Assembly (NCBI GenBank): GCA_934446455.1
Contig: CAKSEE010000004.1
Span: 1-64,000 of the forward strand
Direction: 5' to 3'
DNA length: 64,000 nucleotides
Source of the DNA: an uncultured Oscillospiraceae bacterium
GTDB lineage: Bacteria > Bacillota > Clostridia > Oscillospirales > Ruminococcaceae
The translations under genes and the position numbers were made by a program. How positions within the stretch are numbered: position 1 is the stretch's first letter; each line of letters begins with the position of its first letter. Shown piece after piece: positions 54,829 through 63,381 of the stretch. A model generated the notes under the pieces. The model saw only the letters and a list, made by a program, of their open reading frames with translations, did no database searches and was not told the origin of the DNA.

Positions 54829-56188
54829 TCTTCCCTATGTACCCGAAACGATAACCGTGCACTTGGGTCCGCCCGACTCCCCAGCGCAGAACGTTACGGT
54901 GTCTTTCCCCGACTATATAAAGAGCGTCGCTTCGTCAGAAATATTCCCCACGTGGCCCGAAGCCGCGCTGCGCGCCAATATCTACGCGCAGACTACCTTT
55001 GCGCTCAACCGCATTTACACCGAGTGGTACCGCTCGCGCGGGTACGGCTTCGACATAACAAGCTCCACCCAGTACGACCAGGCTTACGTTTACGGCAGGG
55101 ATATCTTCAACAACATAAGCCGCCTTGTAGACGAGCTTTTCAACAACTACATCGTGCGGCAGGGGAGCGTCGCGCCGCTCTTTTCGGCGTTCTGCAACGG
55201 CACGACCGTCACCTGCGACGGGCTGTCGCAATGGGGTACGGTAACGCTTGCCAACAACGGGCTTACCCCCTACGAGATTTTGCAGTATTACTACGGCAAC
55301 GACATAAACATTGTGAGAAACGCACCCGTAGAGCCGTACATCGGCAGCTACCCCGGAGTGCCGTTCGGCTTCGGCTCTTACGGGGACGAGGTGCGGCAGA
55401 TACAGCAGGAGCTTAACCGCATTGCCGCGAATTACCCCGCTATCCCGAAAATCGTGCCCGCAAACGGCAACTACGGCGAAAGCACCGTGCAGGCTGTAAA
55501 CACGTTTCAGGGGATATTCGGCCTTGCGCAGACGGGTACCGTGGATAAGCAGACGTGGTACAAGATAAAGTTCATATTCACGGCGGTAAAGGGGCTGTCC
55601 GAGCTTATGGGCGAGAACCTCTCCGAGCAGGAAGTGGAGCTTCAGTTCCCGCGGCAGCTGGAGCTCGGCGACTTCGGCTTCGAGGTGCGGTACGTGCAGT
55701 TTTTCTTAAACGTTATAGCCTACTTCAACCCCGAGATTCCCACGGTAAATTCCGCGGGAGTGTTCAACGAGGCAATGCGCGAGCAGGTAATGGCGTTTGA
55801 GCGCTTCTACGGACTTAACCCCGACGGCGTTGTGGATTTCAGAACATGGCAGCTTATACGGCAGGTGTACAACAATATCCGCGAGAACCTGCCCGAGGGC
55901 TACGAGGGCTCTACGGCGGCGCTTTATCCGGGATATACGCTCACTCCGGGGCTTCGCAACGACGACGTGCGCGAGCTTCAGACCTACCTGCGCACAATAG
56001 GGCAGAACGTCGCGGCTATCCCCACGGTGGAGATCACGGGCTACTACGGCCCGCAGACCGAAAACGCGGTCGCGGTGTTTCAGGAGAACTACGGCCTGCC
56101 CGTCACGGGCGCGGTGAGCGCCCTCACATGGGACGCCATAGCAAAGGAGTACAACTATATCCGCTTCGGCACGCAGCGGACGGGGTGA
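54815..56188 (+). CDS. sleC: SleC-like spore cortex-lytic protein
   Basis: 457 residues. It begins VPETITVHLGPPDSPAQNVT and has a SpoIID/LytB-like domain (about 35-165: FPTWPEAALRANIYAQTTFA, DITSSTQYDQAYVYGRDIF, FCNGTTVTCDGLSQWG), followed by three peptidoglycan-binding domains (about 185-250, 285-350, 380-445). SleC digests cortex peptidoglycan at germination after its pro-peptide is cut off. Here the enzyme starts at what would be its mature region. ATG 54815 has GGAGG 8 bp upstream. No Csp protease gene is in the window. Confidence 0.8.
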   Translation: MPQNNLPYVPETITVHLGPPDSPAQNVTVSFPDYIKSVASSEIFPTWPEAALRANIYAQTTFALNRIYTEWYRSRGYGFDITSSTQYDQAYVYGRDIFNNISRLVDELFNNYIVRQGSVAPLFSAFCNGTTVTCDGLSQWGTVTLANNGLTPYEILQYYYGNDINIVRNAPVEPYIGSYPGVPFGFGSYGDEVRQIQQELNRIAANYPAIPKIVPANGNYGESTVQAVNTFQGIFGLAQTGTVDKQTWYKIKFIFTAVKGLSELMGENLSEQEVELQFPRQLELGDFGFEVRYVQFFLNVIAYFNPEIPTVNSAGVFNEAMREQVMAFERFYGLNPDGVVDFRTWQLIRQVYNNIRENLPEGYEGSTAALYPGYTLTPGLRNDDVRELQTYLRTIGQNVAAIPTVEITGYYGPQTENAVAVFQENYGLPVTGAVSALTWDAIAKEYNYIRFGTQRTG

Positions 56189-56193
56189 CATAT

Positions 56194-56227
56194 GAAAAGG
56201 GACTGTTCGCGCAGCCCCTTTTTTTAT
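56194..56227 (+). terminator. Terminator of the SleC operon
   Basis: AAAAGGGACTG...CAGCCCCTTTTTTTATT forms a stem with a long T-run at 56195-56226. Confidence 0.8.
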
Positions 56228-56872
56228 TCAGTTAAGGCGCTGACCGCATTTGCCGCAGAATTTCGCGCCTATGGGGTTTTCTTCACCGCAAGCGGCGCAG
56301 AACGTGTTTGGCTTAACGGGCGCAGGCACGTCAAGCGTTCTGCGGCAGCGCAAACAATATATTGCGTCTGCGGGATTTGCCATGCCGCAATGAGGACAAT
56401 TTTTGGTTTCTGCCCTTGCATTTTTAGGTGCGCCGCAGATTTGACAAGTGGTATTATAAGCAGGGTTTTGCTCGGCGCAATTTTTGCATACCCACTTTGC
56501 GGCTTGGCTCATCATTTTGTACTTTTCATCTACTTCTTCATACTCGCTATCCCCATCTTCATCATTTTCTATGCCAATAACGCGACATTTTGTTTTGGGG
56601 TCACACTCTATTATTTTTCGCAGCATTTCGCCAGTTTTTATGACATTATCAGATGTTTCCAGCAGCATACCCCATGTTGAAAAAATCATCATAAAAAGAA
56701 ATAATTCAAACAAGAAAATGGCGATAAGCCCAATGCCTACATAACCTCCAATAGGCGATGGCAAATTCCCCAAGTTGGTAATTCCTAGCCAAGGCAACAG
56801 TAAAAGTACAACTCCCAATGCAATACATATAAAGAAGAACACCGCATTACTGTGATTCCATTTCTTATTCAC
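56228..56872 (-). CDS. Two-segment membrane protein with zinc-ribbon domains
   Basis: 214 residues. Two hydrophobic segments (about 9-30 and 40-68), then a cytoplasmic acidic linker and three CxxC-type zinc modules: a RanBP2-like WVCKNCAEQNPAYNTTCQIC, then CPHCGMANPADAIYCLRC, then CAACGEENPIGAKFCGKCG. Function unknown. The GTG at 56872 is chosen because AGGAG lies 8 bp upstream; earlier GTGs overlap that site. AT-rich DNA compared with neighbours hints at recent acquisition. It is divergent from an XRE repressor gene. Confidence 0.82.
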   Translation of the reverse strand: MNKKWNHSNAVFFFICIALGVVLLLLPWLGITNLGNLPSPIGGYVGIGLIAIFLFELFLFMMIFSTWGMLLETSDNVIKTGEMLRKIIECDPKTKCRVIGIENDEDGDSEYEEVDEKYKMMSQAAKWVCKNCAEQNPAYNTTCQICGAPKNARAETKNCPHCGMANPADAIYCLRCRRTLDVPAPVKPNTFCAACGEENPIGAKFCGKCGQRLN

Positions 56873-56896
56873 AATCACCACTCCTATCTACAATAA

Positions 56897-56968
56897 AATT
56901 CCTTTTTGGAATTATCTTTATTATAATTCTATTTTGGAATTTTGTCAACCCCTTTTGTAAAATATAAT
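56897..56968. promoter_or_regulatory. Divergent promoter region with two operator-like repeats
   Basis: On the minus strand TTGACA (plus 56943-56948) and TATAAT (plus 56920-56925) are 17 bp apart and drive the zinc-ribbon gene. AATTCC-N5-GGAATT lies at 56897-56913, over the expected start, and AATTCT-N5-GGAATT at 56925-56941, in the spacer; centres are 28 bp apart. A plus-strand TATAAT at 56963-56968 may serve the XRE gene. Confidence 0.75.
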
Positions 56969-56988
56969 AAAGCAAAGGGGGCGATTTT

Positions 56989-57231
56989 GTGAAAACACGC
57001 AAAAAAGAGTACGGCGACATGAACATGGTGGGGCGCAGGATAGAGGAGCTGCGGAAGTCGCGCGGGATAAAGCAGAAGGACTTTATAGCCATGATGCAGT
57101 GCGAGGGCTGCGACATAAATCCAACGAGCTACTCGAAGCTCGAGGGGCAGCTGCGCTCGGCGAATGACAGGGAGCTTTACGTTATCGCACGGATACTTGA
57201 AACAACGATAGATTCTCTCTTTGAACAATAA
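56989..57231 (+). CDS. Small XRE-family transcriptional regulator
   Basis: 80 residues, essentially a Cro/CI helix-turn-helix (MVGRRIEELRKSRGIKQKDF, NPTSYSKLEGQLRS) with a short dimer tail (ARILETTIDSLFE). GTG start at 56989 after AAGGGGG. Divergent from the zinc-ribbon membrane gene with two operator-like palindromes in the gap; likely its repressor. The pair repeats the arrangement at 7645-8602. Confidence 0.88.
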   Translation: MKTRKKEYGDMNMVGRRIEELRKSRGIKQKDFIAMMQCEGCDINPTSYSKLEGQLRSANDRELYVIARILETTIDSLFEQ

Positions 57232-57257
57232 AACCCCCGCCGAGGCGAGGGATTTTT
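57232..57257 (+). terminator. Terminator of the XRE gene
   Basis: CCCCCGCC/GGCGAGGG with one mismatch, followed by ATTTTTTATT, immediately after the stop. Confidence 0.75.
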
Positions 57258-57264
57258 TATTGCA

Positions 57265-57346
57265 GAACCAGAAGTATTTCCTCCGGGGTGACGACGCAGC
57301 TGTGCCTTTATCGACAGCCTAAAGGGGCGGCATTGATTGCCGCCCC
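57265..57346 (+). ncRNA. Structured RNA candidate, copy 2
   Basis: GGGGTGACGACGCAGC (57285-57300), then TGTGCCTTTATCGACAGCC (57301-57319), matches the 3' half of the element at 48728-48830 and, like it, is followed directly by a GC-rich hairpin (GGGGCGGC/GCCGCCCC, 57324-57346). The 5' pairing strand of copy 1 is not seen, so this may be a shortened copy. It lies between the XRE gene and the convergent nifJ gene. Confidence 0.45.
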
Positions 57347-57368
57347 TCCTTTATTGCCTGTGGTGTGA

Positions 57369-60300
57369 TTACTTGTTGAACTCGTCAGCGTACATCTTCT
57401 GCATTTCAACAAGGTGGTCGTACTTAGCCTTGGAGTTTGCAACTGCCTTGTCGAACAGAACAGTAGCTCTCTCGGGGTTAGCACGCATGAGGGAGTTGTA
57501 ACGAACCTCTCTCATCATGAATGCCTTGTAGTCGCCTGTCGGTGCCTTGCTGTCGAGCGAGAACGGGCTCTTGCCCTCGTCTGCAAGCGCAGGATTGAAA
57601 CGGAACAGGTGCCAGTAACCGGCCTCAACTGCTTCCTTCTCTACCTGCTGAGCGATAGTAAGACCGCCCTTGATACCGTGGTTGATGCACGGTGCGTATG
57701 CGATGATGAGGGACGGACCGTTGTAAGCCTCTGCCTCTGCGATTGCCTTGAGGCACTGGTTGCGGTCTGCACCCATGGAGATCTGTGCAACGTAAACATA
57801 GCCGTAGCTCATTGCGATGCCTGCGAGGTCCTTCTTCTTAACGTCCTTACCGCCTGCTGCGAACTGTGCTACCGCACCAACGTTCGTAGCCTTGGAAGCC
57901 TGTCCGCCTGTGTTGGAGTAAACCTCGGTATCGAATACGAGGATATTAACGTTCTTGCCGGAAGCTATTACGTGGTCAAGTCCGCCGTAGCCGATATCGT
58001 ATGCCCAGCCGTCGCCGCCGAGAATCCACTGGCTCTTCTTGGAGAGGTAGTTCTTGAGCTTGAGTACCTCTGCAACAAGCGGCTCGCTTGCGCACTTGCA
58101 GCCCTCGAACGCCTCAACGAGGTTCTTGGTTGCTACTGCGTTTGCCTTGCCGTCGTCAGCGGTCTTGAAGTATTCGTCGATAAGAGCCTTTGCCTTTTCG
58201 TGACCCTCAAGAGCAGCTATTTCCTTGAGCTTCTTCTGTGCGCGCGTTCTCAGCGTATCCTGTGCAAGGAACATACCAAGACCGAACTCTGCGTTATCCT
58301 CGAACAGGGAGTTCGCCCAAGCGGGACCCTTGCCCTCCTTGTTGGTGGTGTACGGAGTGGACGGCTCGGAACCTGCCCAGATGGACGAGCAGCCTGTTGC
58401 ATTTGCAATGTACATTCTGTCGCCGAAGAGCTGTGTAACGAGCTTAGCGTAAGGAGTCTCGCCGCAGCCTGCGCATGCGCCCGAGAATTCGAGCAGCGGC
58501 TGCTTGAACTGAGAGCCCTTAACGGTGGTCTCCTTGAACTTCTCGAGAACCTCGGGCTTGTCGGAAACCTTGGATACAGCGTAGTCGAATACGGGCTGCT
58601 GATCCATCTGAGTCTCGATGGGCTTCATAACGAGAGCGTTCTTGCTCTTGTCCTTAGCGCCTGCGGGGCAGATATTGGCGCAAACGCCGCAGCCCGTGCA
58701 GTCGAGAGTGGAAACTGCCATGGTGTACTTCATGCCGGGCAGACCCGTTGCGTCCTTAATCTTTACGGAAGCGGGAGCGGCAGCAGCCTCAGCCTCTGTC
58801 ATGATAACAGGGCGGATAACAGCGTGCGGGCATACGAACGAGCACTGGTTGCACTCGATACAGTTCTCGGGGATCCACTGGGGAACGTCAACCGCGATAC
58901 CGCGCTTCTCGAATGCAGCGGAGCCCTGCGGGAACGTGCCGTCTGCAATGTCAACGAAGGTGGAAACGGGAAGCTTGTCGCCGCGCTGTGCGTTTACGGG
59001 AACCTGAATGTTGTTTACGAAGTCGATAAGGAACTTGTTGTCGCCCTCGAAGTGCGGGTGAGTAAGCTCGCCTGTGCAGTTCGCCCACTCAGCGGGAACG
59101 TCAACCTTGACTACCTCGCCTGCACCTCTCTCGATAGCAGCGTAGTTCATGTTTACGATGTCCTCGCCCTTCTTTGCAAAGGACTTGTAAGCCATCTTCT
59201 TCATGTACTCGATAGCCTGGTCAGCGGGGATAATGTTCGCAATGGAGAAGAACGCGGACTGAAGAACCGTGTTCGTCTTGTTGCCGAGGCCTATCTCCTT
59301 GGCTACCTTGATAGCGTTGATGATGTAGAAGTTGATGTTGTTCTTGGCGATGTATGCCTTAACGGGAGCGGGGAGCTTCTCGCCCAGCTCGTCAACCGTC
59401 CACTGGCAGTTCAGCAGGAACGAACCGCCCGGAATAACGTCCTCAACCATATCGTACTTGTCGATGTAGGAGGGGTTATGGCAGGCAACGAAGTTCGCCT
59501 TGTTGATGAAGTAGGTAGACTTGATCGGGGTCTTACCGAAACGCAGGTGAGAAATGGTAACGCCGCCCGACTTCTTGGAGTCGTATGCGAAGTAAGCCTG
59601 CGCGTACATATCGGTGTGGTCGCCGATTATCTTGATGGAGTTCTTGTTAGCGCCAACCGTACCGTCGGAGCCCAGACCCCAGAACTTGCAGCAGGTAGTG
59701 CCTGCGGGCGTGGTGTTCGGGTTCTCCTTGATGGGCAGGGAGAGGTTGGTAACATCGTCCTCAATACCGATGGTGAATACGGGCTTCTCGGTGTTGTTGT
59801 AAACTGCGATGATCTGCGCGGGGTTGCAGTCCTTGGAACCGAGACCGTAGCGGCCGGTGTATACGGGAACGTCCTGGAACTTGTTCTCCTTCTTGAGAGC
59901 TGCAACTACGTCGAGGTAGAGCGGCTCGCCGAGAGAACCGGGCTCCTTGGTTCTGTCGAGAACGGAGATCTTCTTTACTGTAGCGGGGATAGCGTCAACG
60001 AACGCGGAGGATACGAACGGTCTGTAAAGTCTTACCTTAACAAGGCCTACCTTAGCGCCGTTTGCGTTCATGTAGTCGATGGTCTCCTCGATAGTGTCGC
60101 ATACAGAACCCATAGCAACGATAACCTGCTCAGCGTCGGGCGCGCCGTAGTAGTTGAACAGCTTGTAGTCCGTGCCGATCTCTGCGTTTACCTTGTCCAT
60201 GTACTCGGTAACGACAGCGGGGATATTGTTGTAGTAGGTGTTGCAAGCCTCGCGAGCCTGGAAGAAGATGTCGGGGTTCTGCGCGGTGCCGTGCAGAACG

Positions 60301-60938
60301 GGCTTCTCAGGATTGAGCGCTCTGTCGCGGAACGCCTGAACAGCATCCATATCAACCATCTTAGCGAGGGTGTCGTAGTCCCATACCTCGATCTTCTGTA
60401 TCTCGTGAGAGGTACGGAAGCCGTCGAAGAAGTGCAGGAACGGAACTCTGCCCTTGATAGTGGACAGGTGAGCTACAGCGCCGAGGTCCATAACCTCCTG
60501 AGGGTTAGTGGAGCAGAGCATAGCGTAGCCCGTCTGACGACATGCATAGATATCGCTGTGGTCGCCGAAAATGGAAAGCGCGTGGGAAGCAACGGCTCTC
60601 GCGGATACGTGGATAACGGAGGGCAGCAGCTCGCCTGCGATCTTGTACATATTGGGTATCATCAGCAGAAGGCCCTGCGAAGCGGTGTATGTAGTGGTCA
60701 GTGCGCCTGCGGAAAGAGAACCGTGAACCGCACCCGCTGCACCTGCCTCGGACTGCATTTCAACGACCTTTACCTGCTCGCCGAAAATATTCTTTCTTCC
60801 TGCTGTGGACCAGGAGTCTGTAACCTCCGCCATAACGGAAGAGGGGGTGATGGGGTAAATAGCGGCTAAGTCAGTGAACGCATAGGACACATGACCTGCG
60901 GCGTTATTGCCGTCCATCGTTAGCTTTTGTCTTGCCAT
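57369..60938 (-). CDS. nifJ: Pyruvate:ferredoxin (flavodoxin) oxidoreductase
   Basis: 1189 residues, single-chain type. It turns pyruvate and CoA into acetyl-CoA, CO2 and reduced ferredoxin. Domain I has YPITPSSVMAE; the ferredoxin domain has CIECNQCSFVCPHAVIRP and CTGCGVCANICPAG; the proximal cluster CAGCGETPYAK; the TPP site GDGWAYDIGYGGLDH. ATG 60938 follows AAGGAGG. It supplies reduced ferredoxin that the HydABC complex can use to make H2. Confidence 0.97.
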   Translation of the reverse strand: MARQKLTMDGNNAAGHVSYAFTDLAAIYPITPSSVMAEVTDSWSTAGRKNIFGEQVKVVEMQSEAGAAGAVHGSLSAGALTTTYTASQGLLLMIPNMYKIAGELLPSVIHVSARAVASHALSIFGDHSDIYACRQTGYAMLCSTNPQEVMDLGAVAHLSTIKGRVPFLHFFDGFRTSHEIQKIEVWDYDTLAKMVDMDAVQAFRDRALNPEKPVLHGTAQNPDIFFQAREACNTYYNNIPAVVTEYMDKVNAEIGTDYKLFNYYGAPDAEQVIVAMGSVCDTIEETIDYMNANGAKVGLVKVRLYRPFVSSAFVDAIPATVKKISVLDRTKEPGSLGEPLYLDVVAALKKENKFQDVPVYTGRYGLGSKDCNPAQIIAVYNNTEKPVFTIGIEDDVTNLSLPIKENPNTTPAGTTCCKFWGLGSDGTVGANKNSIKIIGDHTDMYAQAYFAYDSKKSGGVTISHLRFGKTPIKSTYFINKANFVACHNPSYIDKYDMVEDVIPGGSFLLNCQWTVDELGEKLPAPVKAYIAKNNINFYIINAIKVAKEIGLGNKTNTVLQSAFFSIANIIPADQAIEYMKKMAYKSFAKKGEDIVNMNYAAIERGAGEVVKVDVPAEWANCTGELTHPHFEGDNKFLIDFVNNIQVPVNAQRGDKLPVSTFVDIADGTFPQGSAAFEKRGIAVDVPQWIPENCIECNQCSFVCPHAVIRPVIMTEAEAAAAPASVKIKDATGLPGMKYTMAVSTLDCTGCGVCANICPAGAKDKSKNALVMKPIETQMDQQPVFDYAVSKVSDKPEVLEKFKETTVKGSQFKQPLLEFSGACAGCGETPYAKLVTQLFGDRMYIANATGCSSIWAGSEPSTPYTTNKEGKGPAWANSLFEDNAEFGLGMFLAQDTLRTRAQKKLKEIAALEGHEKAKALIDEYFKTADDGKANAVATKNLVEAFEGCKCASEPLVAEVLKLKNYLSKKSQWILGGDGWAYDIGYGGLDHVIASGKNVNILVFDTEVYSNTGGQASKATNVGAVAQFAAGGKDVKKKDLAGIAMSYGYVYVAQISMGADRNQCLKAIAEAEAYNGPSLIIAYAPCINHGIKGGLTIAQQVEKEAVEAGYWHLFRFNPALADEGKSPFSLDSKAPTGDYKAFMMREVRYNSLMRANPERATVLFDKAVANSKAKYDHLVEMQKMYADEFNK

Positions 60939-61006
60939 TGGTTTTATCCTCCTTAATTTTACCAAGCCTTGCCGACGGTTTCGCGGCAGACTTTTCTGCA
61001 CTTTAT

Positions 61007-61035
61007 ATTGTACCACATTCTTTCGGTTTTGTAAA
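61007..61035 (-). promoter_or_regulatory. nifJ promoter
   Basis: On the minus strand TTTACA (plus 61030-61035) and TACAAT (plus 61007-61012), spacer 17 bp. Confidence 0.75.
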
Positions 61036-61114
61036 TAGCCAAACGCGCCTTTTTTCCGATTTTTTTAGGACAAAGATAATTTTTTCACAATCGTGTCGCA
61101 GATACATTTGCGCG

Positions 61115-61146
61115 CAAAAATCCCGCAGCGTTTCATCTGCGGGATT
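61115..61146 (-). terminator. Terminator of dapL
   Basis: TCCCGCAG/CTGCGGGA (plus 61121-61128 and 61137-61144) followed on the minus strand by TTTTTG. Confidence 0.85.
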
Positions 61147-61160
61147 CGCTTGTATTGACT

Positions 61161-62366
61161 TTACTTTCCGAGAAGCCCCTTGAGCCTCTCCATTGCCTCC
61201 TCGGTAGCCTCGTGCGTGCCGAACGCCGTGAGCCTGAACCAGCCCTCGCCGTTCTTGCCGAAGCCGGCGCCCGGCGTTCCCACTACCTGTATTTCGTTGA
61301 GCAGGTAGTCGAAGAAGTCCCAGCTGCCCATGCCGTCGGGGCATTTGAGCCAGATGTACGGCGAGTTTATGCCGCCCGTGTACTTTATGCCAAGCTCGTC
61401 GCAGGTCTTTGCAATAGTGCGCGCGTTCTGCTGGTAGTAGCGGATAGCCTCGCGGGTCTGCTCCTGTCCGAGCGGGGTGAACACTGCCTCCGCGCCGCGC
61501 TGAACGGGGTAGGATACGCCGTTGAACTTGCTGCCCTGACGTCTGCCCCAGATGTCGGCAAGCTTTACGTCGTTGCCCTCGCTGTCCTTCTGTATGAGCT
61601 CCTCGGGCACTACGGTGTAGCCGCAGCGCGTTCCCGTAAAGCCAGCCGTCTTTGAAAGCGAGCATATCTCAACGGCGCACTTCTTCGCGCCCTCTATGCA
61701 GTAAATGCTGCGCGGTATGTCCTTTTCGGTGATGAACGCCTCGTAAGCCGCGTCGAAGATGATGACCGCATTGTTTTCGAGCGCGTAGTCCACCCATTCC
61801 TTAAGCTGCGCCGCGTTGTAAACCGAACCCGTGGGGTTGTTGGGGGAACACAGGTAGATGAGGTCCGCCTTTATGCTCCTGTCGGGCATTGCCGCAAAGC
61901 CGTTCTCCTCGTTGGAGTCAACGAAAACGACGTTGTTGCCGCTCATCACGTTGGAATCAACATACACGGGGTAAGCGGGGTCCGTTACGAGTACGGTGTT
62001 GCCCGCGCCGAATATGTCGATGATGTTGCCGCAGTCGCTCTTAGCGCCGTCCGAAATGCGTATCTCGGCAGGCTTTACGTCCGCGCCGAAGCTTGCGTAG
62101 TAGCGCGATACCGCCTCGCGCAGGAAGTCGTAGCCCGCGCCGGAATCCTCGTAGCCGCGGAACGTTTCCTTAACGCCCATTTCGCGGCACGCCTTTTCCA
62201 TTGCCTCCACTACAACGGGCGCAAGCGGGCGCGTTACGTCGCCTATGCCCATGCGGATAAGCTTGGCGTCGGGGTGCTGTGCGGTGTACGCCTTAAGCCT
62301 TTTCGCGATGTCGATGAAAAGGTAGTTCTTTTTAAGCCTGAAAAAATTCTCGTTCAGCTTTGCCAT
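61161..62366 (-). CDS. dapL: LL-diaminopimelate aminotransferase
   Basis: 401 residues. A PLP-dependent class I/II aminotransferase: RMGIGDVTRPL, CSPNNPTGSVYN, and the Schiff-base lysine in SLSKTAGFTGTRCGY. DapL converts tetrahydrodipicolinate straight to LL-diaminopimelate, needed for lysine and peptidoglycan. Start 62366 (MAKLNENFF) with AAAGGA; the frame to 62456 includes the promoter. Transcribed alone. Confidence 0.95.
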   Translation of the reverse strand: MAKLNENFFRLKKNYLFIDIAKRLKAYTAQHPDAKLIRMGIGDVTRPLAPVVVEAMEKACREMGVKETFRGYEDSGAGYDFLREAVSRYYASFGADVKPAEIRISDGAKSDCGNIIDIFGAGNTVLVTDPAYPVYVDSNVMSGNNVVFVDSNEENGFAAMPDRSIKADLIYLCSPNNPTGSVYNAAQLKEWVDYALENNAVIIFDAAYEAFITEKDIPRSIYCIEGAKKCAVEICSLSKTAGFTGTRCGYTVVPEELIQKDSEGNDVKLADIWGRRQGSKFNGVSYPVQRGAEAVFTPLGQEQTREAIRYYQQNARTIAKTCDELGIKYTGGINSPYIWLKCPDGMGSWDFFDYLLNEIQVVGTPGAGFGKNGEGWFRLTAFGTHEATEEAMERLKGLLGK

Positions 62367-62423
62367 TTTTCGGTTGTCCTTTCTCCTGTGTGATGTTGGG
62401 GCTGATTTTGCTCTCTGAGTATA

Positions 62424-62452
62424 ATTAAAGCACAATCCGCTCCATTTGTCAA
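62424..62452 (-). promoter_or_regulatory. dapL promoter
   Basis: On the minus strand TTGACA (plus 62447-62452) and TTTAAT (plus 62424-62429), spacer 17 bp. Confidence 0.75.
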
Positions 62453-63215
62453 GCACTTCAAAAGCAGAACTTGTCAGCCCGCAATCATGATTATCCCCCG
62501 CAATTCAGTCAATAATAGAATTATCAAAAAAATTCAAATCCCCACTCAAAACCGCACATATATCGCCCCCAGCAAAGGATTTAGCCCTCTGCCCTATCAA
62601 GCAACATACCTACAAAGAGCGCCCCACCAACACGACCGCGCTTAAATAGCCGCGGGGCTTGCCCCTCGCGGCAACAAGAAAAACGGGGAAAGGGGGAGAG
62701 AGTTGAGGGGAAGAGGAGCGCGAGGAGAAACCCGACTGGGAGAGGGGGAAGTCCCCGTTTTTGTCGGATTTTGTTCTTCCCCCTCTCCCAAGAGGGTGTC
62801 GCCTCGCAATGCAGGGACATGGCAATGTCAAAAGATGAAGCGGCGATAGCGCAGGCGCTATATAAGTTAAGCGCCTATCCCCTCGCAGGGGCTTCCCGCC
62901 GCGGCAAGCACGGCACGTTGTCCCCCCGCGGGCGCTTCCTCGCTTGCCAAAGCGGCACATTGCGCCTTGTTGGCACTTCCCCGCGCAGCAAGCGCGCCAA
63001 AACACACGTCGCGCCGTGAACGGCGCTCACACCCCCGCAAGGGCTGCTCCCCCCCGAGCCACGGCGAAATTCCCGCGCCGAATGCGGCGCCCCCATTCCT
63101 TTGCTTCTGTAAAAAATGGTCAACCTTTGCCCCGCTTTTTTGTTCTCTTTTAACAAAATAGCCCGCTGAAGAAAAAAAATGCGCCCGAGGACTTTATTTT
63201 TGACTAAAAGTATGC
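62453..63215. repeat. Long non-coding gap with nested inverted repeats
   Basis: About 760 bp without a convincing gene. AAAAACGGGG (62679-62688) pairs with CCCCGTTTTT (62753-62762), and TGGGAGAGGGGGAA (62737-62750) pairs perfectly over 14 bp with 62777-62790. A GCCGCG.../...CGCGGC stem lies at about 62649-62673. After 62800 the DNA is GC-rich with short palindromes (GACAT-GGC-AATGTC near 62816). All long reading frames here are low-complexity and lack ribosome sites. Confidence 0.55.
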
Positions 63216-63381
63216 TATAATATTCAAGTGTGAGCGCATTTGGCTGCTTTTTCTCGGATTTTGTGCGGAAAATTCCGCGCCGCTTACGGATTACTAAGCT
63301 TTTTTCGGCGGCATTATCGCCGCGTTTACATACTCATATAAAATTGCCTTGCAGCTTGGCAGGGCAGGGGGAAGTGTTCTT

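Noticed and set aside
57414..60869. 1151-residue plus-strand reading frame
   Set aside because: Antisense shadow of nifJ.
62610..63156. Several Arg/Gly/Pro-rich reading frames
   Set aside because: GC-driven open frames without ribosome sites, motifs or consistent codon use.
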